Source: Alistipes sp. | Lineage (GTDB): Bacteria > Bacteroidota > Bacteroidia > Bacteroidales > Rikenellaceae | NCBI GenBank assembly: GCA_017621455.1 | Contig: JAGATC010000018.1 | Span: forward strand, 1-41,466 | Direction of reading: 5' to 3' | Length of the DNA: 41,466 nt | Shown: piece by piece, positions 35,331 through 41,466 of the stretch | Position numbering within the stretch: the stretch's first letter is position 1 | Layout: every line of letters starts with the position of its first letter | The notes under the pieces: model-generated | Databases searched by the model: none | Seen by the model: the letters and a program-made list of their open reading frames with translations, nothing else | What the model was told of the DNA's origin: nothing | Program-made: the position numbers and the translations under genes

Positions 35331-36272
35331 ATGAAGAGGTTTATACTATTAGCTATGGCGCTGCTTGGTGGCGTTGTGCTCTATGCTCAGGATGTGGTTA
35401 AGACTACGTACCATTATGCTACACATCAAGAACAACAACTCTATCTCGATAGGTATGTCGTTGATGATGAGACTGATGAGATGCGACCATGTATGATTTT
35501 TGCCTTTGGTGGTGGCTTTGTGCAGGGCTCACGCGATGTGGACTTTTATAAAGGCTATTTTGAGCGCTTGGCACGCGAGGGCATAGTGGTTGTCTCTATA
35601 GATTACCGTCTGGGCCTTCGTAACTTCAATGCCGAGGGTGGTGTTGTGGCTATGGTTGGCGCCTTAGATAATGCTGTAACCATCGCTGTGGAGGATATAT
35701 ACTGCGCCACAAACTTCGTCGTAGCCAATGCTGAGGAGTGGGGTGTGGATGTGTCGAAGATAATGCTTAGTGGCTCGAGTGCAGGTGCTATCACCGCCGT
35801 TCAGGCCGAGTGGATGCGAGCCAATGGCGACTGGCATGCAGAGGTGTTGCCCGAGGGTTTCCGCTATGCTGGTGTGGTGTCGTGCGCGGGAGCCATCTTC
35901 TCGGTGGGTAAGCCTAAGTTCGAGTCGCAACCAGCACCTATGTTGCTCTTCCATGGCACGTCGGATAGCAATGTGCCCTACGATAAGGCCTCGATGTTTG
36001 GCATAGGCTTCTTCGGCTCCGCCTATATTGCGTGTCAGCTGGATAAGATGGATGCCCCATACTGGTTCTATTCGGCTGAGTATGTAGACCACTCTTTGGC
36101 GGGCACGCCACTTGTCGACCAGTGCGACCTTATCATGCAGTTTATCAGGGATTTTGTGATTGCGGGTAAGCCCCTACGCATACGCACCGAAGTGGAGTCG
36201 TTGGACGGTGTAAAACGCCCCACGCGCTTTAAGGCTATGGACTATATTCGCACCAACTACCAGAGAGATTAA
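35331..36272 (+). CDS. Secreted alpha/beta hydrolase (carboxylesterase-like)
   Basis: 313 residues from ATG 35331. A signal peptide ends near residue 21 (VVLYAQDVVK). The oxyanion segment FAFGGGF and the nucleophile elbow LSGSSAGAIT (about 147-152) resemble the BD-FAE/HSL-like esterases. The acid is likely in HGTSDSNVPYD and the His in YVDHSLAG. Substrate unknown. It is coupled closely to the phosphodiesterase gene. Foldback element C lies about 60 bp after the stop, between it and convergent gapA. Confidence 0.82.
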   Translation: MKRFILLAMALLGGVVLYAQDVVKTTYHYATHQEQQLYLDRYVVDDETDEMRPCMIFAFGGGFVQGSRDVDFYKGYFERLAREGIVVVSIDYRLGLRNFNAEGGVVAMVGALDNAVTIAVEDIYCATNFVVANAEEWGVDVSKIMLSGSSAGAITAVQAEWMRANGDWHAEVLPEGFRYAGVVSCAGAIFSVGKPKFESQPAPMLLFHGTSDSNVPYDKASMFGIGFFGSAYIACQLDKMDAPYWFYSAEYVDHSLAGTPLVDQCDLIMQFIRDFVIAGKPLRIRTEVESLDGVKRPTRFKAMDYIRTNYQRD

Positions 36273-36333
36273 GGACTCTAAGGTTGCAAGACCTTATTTT
36301 TGATTAGAAGGTCGCAGGGCTGATGATATTTTT

Positions 36334-36448
36334 TGATTTTAGTGGAGCAGATTTAGTCTATCGCAATAAGAAATCCCGAAGGATAGTACTTAGCGTACAG
36401 CCTTCGGGATTTTGTTTGGGATGGGCTAAAGATGCCCAATACAAATCG
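36334..36448 (-). repeat. Foldback element copy C, after gapA
   Basis: Centred on 36392. The tip is GTAC-ttagc-GTAC (36386-36398), the same 13 bases as in copy A. The inner stem AATCCCGAAGG / CCTTCGGGATT extends into imperfect arms (GCAGATTTAG..C..ATC matched by GAT..G..CTAAAGATGC) and outer GATTT/AAATC. It begins 10 bp after the gapA stop. The inner stem followed by TTTCTTATT on the minus strand could also act as a terminator for gapA. Confidence 0.75.
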
Positions 36449-36458
36449 AAAAGATAAA

Positions 36459-37487
<1,029 letters not shown>

Positions 37488-37532
37488 TTATAATTAATAG
37501 TTAATAATTCTTCTTGTTGAGAGATAACTCTG

Positions 37533-37564
37533 CAAAATTACTCAATTTGCATTGAAGAAACAAA
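37533..37564 (-). promoter_or_regulatory. Promoter of gapA
   Basis: The minus strand reads TTTG, 20 bp, TAATTTTG. A perfect 20-bp AT-rich palindrome (ATATTAAAAATTTTTAATAT, 37569-37588) lies just upstream and could be an UP-like element or operator. Confidence 0.8.
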
Positions 37565-37568
37565 TAAA

Positions 37569-37588
37569 ATATTAAAAATTTTTAATAT
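37569..37588. promoter_or_regulatory. 20-bp AT palindrome upstream of gapA promoter
   Basis: ATATTAAAAATTTTTAATAT is its own reverse complement. It lies 4 bp upstream of the gapA -33 box and 24 bp downstream of the ABC-ATPase stop. Role could be an operator, an UP element or a weak terminator. Confidence 0.45.
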
Positions 37589-37612
37589 AATCGCTATTCT
37601 CGTAGTAAAATG

Positions 37613-38368
37613 CTACTTTGCCACGCTCTTAGCGCGCTTAGCCATCGCCGAGGCGAATACGAAGTCGTTAAGCTCGGGGTTGTCGGCATGGAGGATGTCG
37701 TCCTTGGTTCCCTCCCACCATTTGTGGCCCTCGTGGATGTAGACAATTTTCTCGCCAATCTCCATTACCGAGTTCATATCGTGGGTGTTGATGATGGTCG
37801 TGATGTTGAACTCCTTGGTAATGTCGTGGATGAGGTTGTCGATGATTACCGATGTCTGTGGGTCGAGGCCCGAGTTGGGCTCGTCGCAGAAGAGATAGCG
37901 GGGGTTGAGCACGATGGCGCGGGCTATGGCCACACGCTTCACCATACCACCACTAAGCTCCGAGGGGTAGAGGTGGTCGGCACCCGTGAGGCGTACGCGC
38001 TCCAAGCAGAACGACACACGGTCGCGCTTCTCGCCCTCACTCATTGTGGTGAAGAGGTCGAGCGGTAGACGTACATTCTCGCGCACGGTTGAGGAGTCTA
38101 ACAGGGCGCCGCCCTGAAAGATCATGCCTATATCCTTGCGTATATCCTTACGCTGGCGGAAGTTGAGGTCGGTGTAGCATACGTCGTCGAAGAATATCTT
38201 GCCGCTATCGACGTCGTGTAGTCCCACGAGCGACTTTAGTAGCACGGTCTTACCCGAGCCACTACGACCGATGATTAGGTTTGTCTTGCCAGTGTCGAAC
38301 TCTACGGTGATGTCGTCGAGTACGGTGCGGCCTTCAAAGGCCTTAGATATGTGGTCTGCTCGTATCAT
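37613..38368 (-). CDS. MlaF-like ABC transporter ATP-binding protein
   Basis: 251 residues. Walker A GRSGSGKT, signature LSGGMVKRVAIARAI, Walker B LFCDEPNSGLD and the switch histidine in NTHDMNSV are all intact. The SGLDP pattern after Walker B and its overlap by 4 bp with an MlaE-type permease place it in the MCE/Mla phospholipid-transport family. With the permease it would drive lipid transport at the inner membrane to maintain outer-membrane asymmetry. No MCE-domain protein follows; the next gene is gapA. Confidence 0.9.
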   Translation of the reverse strand: MIRADHISKAFEGRTVLDDITVEFDTGKTNLIIGRSGSGKTVLLKSLVGLHDVDSGKIFFDDVCYTDLNFRQRKDIRKDIGMIFQGGALLDSSTVRENVRLPLDLFTTMSEGEKRDRVSFCLERVRLTGADHLYPSELSGGMVKRVAIARAIVLNPRYLFCDEPNSGLDPQTSVIIDNLIHDITKEFNITTIINTHDMNSVMEIGEKIVYIHEGHKWWEGTKDDILHADNPELNDFVFASAMAKRAKSVAK

Positions 38369-39108
38369 ACGCGCATAATTTGTGTTAGGATAAGGTCGAA
38401 AATCATGATTGTCACCGAGCTCGATACCACGGCACGTGTCGAGGCGCGACCCACCTCCAAGGAGTTGCCCTTGGCGTAGTAGCCACAGTATGCCGAGATA
38501 GAGGTGATGATAAAGGCGAAGACAGCACCCTTAACCAATGCGTAGGTTATGGAGAATGGCTCGAAGCAGTAGAACAAACCCTCGATGTAGTCGCCAGGGA
38601 GCATGATGCCCGTGAATGCAGCTATGACGTAGCCACCCACGATACCCACGAAGATACTAAAGAGTGTGAGCAAGGGGAAGAATACCACGGTAGCCACAAT
38701 CTTCGGCAGGATGAGGTACGATGCTGAGTTTACGCCCATGATCTCAAGGGCGTCAATCTGCTCGGTGATACGCATTGTGCCAATCTCGGATGCGATGTTA
38801 GAGCCGACCTTACCTGCAAGAATCAGCGCCACCACGGTTGATGAGAACTCCAACACCATCACCTCACGCGTTGCGTAGCCAATCATGAACTGAGGAATGA
38901 ATGGCGACTCGAGCGTGATGGCCATCTGCAATGCTACTACGGCACCGATAAATGCCGAGATAATGGCTGTGAGTGATATTGAGTTGAAGCCGAGGGCCTC
39001 AATCTCAAAGGCTATGCGTCGGAGGTATATGCGCATCTTTTCGGGGCGAGAGAATACCTTGCCCAGAAGTAGCACGTAGCGTCCTATGCTTTCTAATAGC
39101 TTTATCAT
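38365..39108 (-). CDS. MlaE-like ABC transporter permease
   Basis: 247 residues with five to six hydrophobic helices. The family signature is present: GKVGSNIASEIGTMRITEQIDALEIMG, followed by PKIVATVVFFPLLTLF. The stop overlaps the start of the ATPase gene (4 bp). It lies 40 bp downstream of the DUF4834-like gene and probably shares its promoter. It acts in phospholipid movement between membranes, by family knowledge. Confidence 0.92.
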   Translation of the reverse strand: MIKLLESIGRYVLLLGKVFSRPEKMRIYLRRIAFEIEALGFNSISLTAIISAFIGAVVALQMAITLESPFIPQFMIGYATREVMVLEFSSTVVALILAGKVGSNIASEIGTMRITEQIDALEIMGVNSASYLILPKIVATVVFFPLLTLFSIFVGIVGGYVIAAFTGIMLPGDYIEGLFYCFEPFSITYALVKGAVFAFIITSISAYCGYYAKGNSLEVGRASTRAVVSSSVTIMIFDLILTQIMRV

Positions 39109-39148
39109 CGTGTTACTATTATGTTGTGTTACTGCATCTTATGCGTTG

Positions 39149-39610
39149 TTATTTAATCTCCTCGAAGTCGACATACTCGTCGTCGCTCTGCTTTGGGCTC
39201 TGCTCCACCTGCTTCTCGGGCGTGCTCTGCTGCTGTGCTGCGCCCTGTCGAGCATCTGCCTGTGCCTGCATCTGTCGCACAAAGTCCTCGAGGGTCATCC
39301 CCTGCTGGAAGCCGTATGCCGAGAATCCCGCGCCTGTGCTTGAGAATCCCGAGAATCCAGCACCTGAGGCTCCGTTGTTGCGCATCATCTCGCTGTACTC
39401 CTTCTCGAACTTACGCTTTAGGCGGCGTATCTTCCACCATGCCAAGAAGATAATCAGACCGATGAATAGGAATATGCCGAGCATAATCCATCTAACTACG
39501 GGCCAGATGATTGGTGGCACGATTAATATCGCGAGCCAGATGATGCAAAAAAGTGGGCGTCGCTCGAAGAGAGCGAGCATGCCGTAGAATATGATTTTAA
39601 GGTATCCCAT
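39149..39610 (-). CDS. DUF4834-like membrane protein
   Basis: 153 residues from ATG 39610. Two hydrophobic segments (about 2-12 and 20-55, PLFCIIWLAILIVPPIIWPVV part) are followed by a basic juxtamembrane stretch (WWKIRRLKRKFEKEY) and a flexible tail rich in G, S, A and Q, ending in acidic DDEYVDFEEIK. Small proteins of this layout (DUF4834) are common in Bacteroidota; function unknown. It heads the operon with the MlaE/MlaF pair and has a full consensus promoter, suggesting a link with envelope lipid transport, though that is inference. Confidence 0.7.
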   Translation of the reverse strand: MGYLKIIFYGMLALFERRPLFCIIWLAILIVPPIIWPVVRWIMLGIFLFIGLIIFLAWWKIRRLKRKFEKEYSEMMRNNGASGAGFSGFSSTGAGFSAYGFQQGMTLEDFVRQMQAQADARQGAAQQQSTPEKQVEQSPKQSDDEYVDFEEIK

Positions 39611-39687
39611 ACTTATCGTTGTTGACAAATAGCATTAGTTTTCATCGAAAACAGGCCTTCGTTTACTACGAACGACATTGCAACCGA

Positions 39688-39718
39688 CAAAGTTACAAAA
39701 TAATTCACAAATGGCAAA
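39688..39718 (-). promoter_or_regulatory. Promoter of the DUF4834-mlaE-mlaF operon
   Basis: The minus strand reads TTTG, 19 bp, TAACTTTG, giving a leader of about 70 nt. Confidence 0.75.
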
Positions 39719-39772
39719 CAAATTTTGTCGCAAAGAACAAAGATGAGGCCTTAGAGGGGATAGTGGAGGGTG

Positions 39773-39899
39773 CGTTTGATGTCAGAAGGGGTTAGGCTTG
39801 GCCTCGACATGAAATTAGCCTGGATGGGACATACTTGACGTATTTCCCATTCGGGCTAATGATCGAGAGGTCGAGAATGACCCCTTATCACATCAAACG
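39773..39899 (-). repeat. Foldback element copy D, intergenic
   Basis: Centred on 39836. The outer arms CGTTTGATGT (39773-39782) and ACATCAAACG (39890-39899) are perfect complements. AAGGGGT/ACCCCTT, ATTAGCC/GGCTAAT and ATGGGA/TCCCAT pair in order towards the tip ATAC-ttgac-GTAT (39831-39843). Unlike copies A-C it does not abut a recognisable stop codon. Partial complementarity continues outwards for another 10-15 bp. Confidence 0.75.
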
Positions 39900-39915
39900 A
39901 CTACTCCCACTCCGT

Positions 39916-40277
39916 AGCATTATATATTTGTATATCAATATGATATATAGTGTTATTATGTTATAGGGTGTATTCCTAGGGTGTATATTTACTTTTTGTG
40001 TACCACCTCAAAATTAGTGAGTTAGTATCGTTGTGCAAAAATTGAAATTAATTGGATTTTACTCTACATTATATTAATGGGAAGGTAGTGAACTCTAATT
40101 GCAAAGTAGTGCCAAACTCTATTTCAAAAACAGCGGTTTTGAGTGGTTATTGAATATTATCTATTTCAGTGTTTTGTAAAATACTGATTTAGATAATATT
40201 ACTGTTTTTATAAAGGTATTTATATACAAATTTACACTTAAAAATTTTGTTATCTCATAATGACGACACCAACTTGC
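39916..40277. other. AT-rich gene-free stretch
   Basis: No reading frame or RNA gene was recognised. It contains a repeated motif GTAGTG..ACTCTA (about 40086 and 40112) and a long palindrome at 40153-40200, described separately. It may be remnant mobile DNA. Confidence 0.4.
40153..40200. terminator. 48-bp near-perfect palindrome, possible terminator
   Basis: Arms AATATTATCTA-tt-TCAGT-g-TTTT face AAAA-t-ACTGA-tt-TAGATAATATT across 2 bases; only the positions shown in lower case fail to pair. It lies about 78 bp beyond the stop of the small membrane protein gene on the minus strand. A bidirectional terminator or a mobile-element relic are both possible. Confidence 0.5.
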
Positions 40278-40448
40278 TCACCTAAACACCTCTTTTAATA
40301 CATACATCCCTACCAATACAAATCCAATAGCATACGTTATCCAATCACCTATCGTCCCAGAGAATATCCAAATAAAAAACAACGCAATCAATGAATAGCA
40401 CAATAATATTCCGAGACAACTACCAAATGCTTGAAAAAAATCCCTCAT
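40278..40448 (-). CDS. Small two-TM membrane protein (56 residues)
   Basis: 56 residues: starts MRDFFQAFGS, has two hydrophobic helices (about 12-29 and 36-51, separated by SGTIGDWI) and ends LKEVFR. The ATG (446-448 of the 40-kb block) lies only 3 bp after the stop codon of the upstream 156-residue gene, so the two are translationally linked and probably act together. It is as AT-rich as its neighbour, unlike the core genes. No family is recognised. Confidence 0.6.
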   Translation of the reverse strand: MRDFFQAFGSCLGILLCYSLIALFFIWIFSGTIGDWITYAIGFVLVGMYVLKEVFR

Positions 40449-40451
40449 AAC

Positions 40452-40922
40452 TTACATATTTTCGAGCCATTCAGCAACCTCTAAAATCGTTTGTTGATAA
40501 ATCCACTGTCTGTCGTTTGTCTCTTCACTTTCAATTTTATCTATAACATCATAAAATTCGTTATTTTTGCGATACTCTCTTGCGTATTTGTCATAACCTA
40601 TAAGGTCATCTAATTTTATAATTTGGGAATATCTAAAATTATCTGAATAGTTCCAATTCTTTATAGACCGCACTATGGAATTATACTCCGCAATACGCAA
40701 GTTATATAATTGGTCTATTGTTTCAAATGTTAAATCTACCAATTCTTGATGACGTTGTTGTTCTTCCCTTTTAATTCTTTCTTGTTCTTTTTTCTCCAAG
40801 TTGCGATTGTGAACATTTACGCCTACGACAATACCCGTAATTAGTATAGTTAAGGACATCCCTGTAATCACTAAACCCTTTCGGGTTTTCACTTTTTTCA
40901 AAAGAGAGTTCAAACTACTCAT
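40452..40922 (-). CDS. Membrane-anchored coiled-coil protein, unknown function
   Basis: 156 residues. A single transmembrane helix (about 16-36, GLVITGMSLTILITGIVVGV) follows a basic N terminus, then a charged coiled coil (about 40-65, LEKKEQERIKREEQQRHQEL) and a helical C-terminal domain with many Y, W and N. The AT-rich composition suggests recent acquisition. It is preceded by a 250-nt structured leader (L2) and followed 3 bp later by a 56-residue membrane protein gene. No known domain was recognised. Confidence 0.65.
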   Translation of the reverse strand: MSSLNSLLKKVKTRKGLVITGMSLTILITGIVVGVNVHNRNLEKKEQERIKREEQQRHQELVDLTFETIDQLYNLRIAEYNSIVRSIKNWNYSDNFRYSQIIKLDDLIGYDKYAREYRKNNEFYDVIDKIESEETNDRQWIYQQTILEVAEWLENM

Positions 40923-41172
40923 AATACTTTGATTTTAAGTTAAACAATAAGTGTCAAGCCAAAGACGGCAACCGTTTAACTCAAAAAGAGAAGCGTGGGT
41001 ATAGCTTACTCACGGAAGGTACGACCAAGCACCTGTACGAACATAAGCACAACCCACGCCATAGGGCGTGAGCATTTAGTGTGCCTATTGCTTGTTCGTA
41101 GTGTAATTTTGGTCGTTTTACCGTGAACGCAATAGCCTAAATGCCATCAAACAAACTGCGTATCTCGCAATT
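40923..41172 (-). promoter_or_regulatory. Structured 5' leader with antiterminator/terminator layout (L2)
   Basis: Read on the minus strand, the first domain is a long nested hairpin: GCATTTAG/CTAAATGC (41137-41144 with 41072-41079), CTATTGC/GCAATAG (41129-41135 with 41085-41091) and GTTC/GAAC. Then segment 1 (41065-41070) can pair with segment 2 (within 41052-41060) over 6 bp with a 4-base loop, or segment 2 can pair with segment 3 (40993-41000) over 8 bp, with nested GCTT/AAGC and GTAC/GTAC. Segment 3 is followed by TTCTCTTTTTG, a terminator-like run. A -7 box TACCTTTG lies at 41180-41187 without a clear -33 box. Confidence 0.55.
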
Positions 41173-41263
41173 CCGATTACAAAGGTAAGAAAAAGTTTGG
41201 AGATTAGAAAATTTTATTGTACTTTTGTAGCGGTATAAGAAAAGAAAATTAACAGGTAATCGC

Positions 41264-41293
41264 GATGCTGTTGTGAGAAATTGCAACAGCATC
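41264..41293 (+). terminator. Terminator-like hairpin
   Basis: Stem GATGCTGTTG / CAACAGCATC (10 bp) with a 10-base loop, followed by ACTTTTTG on the plus strand. No plus-strand gene that it would serve was recognised. Confidence 0.55.
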
Positions 41294-41330
41294 ACTTTTT
41301 GAAATAGCACCGAGATAGGCAACTCTGGGC

Positions 41331-41396
41331 TTATTGGTCAAAATAGTAGATAAAATCGGGGCAATTTTTATTTATTGGTCAAAATTAGTAGATAAA
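41331..41396. repeat. Tandem copies of a 24-25 bp sequence
   Basis: TTATTGGTCAAAA followed by TAGTAGATAAA occurs at 41331-41354 and, with one extra T, at 41372-41396 (41-bp offset). Purpose unknown; possible protein-binding sites or insertion-sequence remnant. Confidence 0.55.
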
Positions 41397-41415
41397 TGCG
41401 GGTATTTGCCCGCAT
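41396..41415 (-). terminator. Terminator of the CDS fragment at the right edge
   Basis: Stem ATGCGGG / CCCGCAT with a 6-base loop, 3 bp after the stop codon of the edge CDS; the minus strand continues TTTATC. Confidence 0.6.
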
Positions 41416-41418
41416 TTT

Positions 41419-41466
41419 CTACTTGTATTTGAGTTTGAAATACTCGTCTATAAAGAGCTTTCGATA
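41419..41466 (-). CDS. C-terminal fragment of a CDS running off the right edge
   Basis: The last 15 residues (YRKLFIDEYFKLKYK) and a TAG stop are visible, followed closely by a hairpin terminator. The frame is open to the window edge. The length is too short to name a family; the basic, aromatic end would suit a transposase or other DNA-acting protein, but this is only a guess. Confidence 0.4.
   Translation of the reverse strand, partial: YRKLFIDEYFKLKYK

Noticed and set aside
41137..41322. 61-codon minus-strand frame near the right edge
   Set aside because: It runs through the L2 hairpin and the terminator-like stem and has no recognisable protein features.

Overview
This window looks like a Bacteroidota (Bacteroidales) chromosome, possibly an Alistipes-like gut lineage, though the genus is a guess. 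The evidence is the recurring promoter pattern (TTTG or TTG, 19-20 bp, TAnnTTTG), many lipoproteins with an acidic residue soon after the acylated cysteine, a rimP-nusA-infB operon, a BtuB/BtuG/BtuH-type vitamin B12 surface locus, and an integrase module typical of Bacteroides mobilizable elements.

Layout. 1-5721 is one end of an integrated mobilizable element. It holds a partial AAA ATPase, an excisionase-like HTH gene, a cargo gene of unknown function with a possible HEPN motif, a membrane protein, a tyrosine integrase and a four-HTH zinc-finger protein. Its end carries paired 37-bp direct repeats and 10-bp-phased GGTT motifs, and appears to interrupt a BspA-like leucine-rich-repeat lipoprotein (5722-6879). 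That gene has a long structured leader. 7439-18447 is mostly core: a CoA-transferase, infB, nusA, rimP, two BACON-type lipoproteins, panB and a membrane protein. 18484-24176 is accessory: a FISUMP-like protein, an AraC regulator divergent from an 11-residue-repeat protein plus an SDR enzyme, and an S24 repressor divergent from a small gene and an intact but solitary phage terminase large subunit. 24258-30751 is a cobalamin riboswitch followed by a four-gene B12 capture/import operon (DUF4465/BtuH-like, PKD-like protein, BtuG, BtuB). 30826-34688 on the minus strand is acyltransferase, esterase and DNA/RNA nuclease lipoprotein. 34836-36272 is a phosphodiesterase and an alpha/beta hydrolase. 36459-39610 is gapA and an MlaE/MlaF transporter pair with a DUF4834-like gene. 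39620-41466 is AT-rich and gene-poor, with two small genes, a second structured leader and a CDS fragment at the edge.

Most unusual signals: (1) four copies of a 115-127 bp foldback element in the same orientation, three of them starting 0-10 bp after the stop codons of infB, rimP and gapA; arms differ between copies but stay complementary and the apical hairpin is conserved. (2) Two unrelated genes (6879 and 40922) share the same kind of leader: a long nested hairpin followed by a three-segment, mutually exclusive antiterminator/terminator arrangement. (3) The solitary terminase cassette with a perfect palindromic operator between divergent promoters. Domain calls rest on reading sequence motifs by eye; no database search was run.
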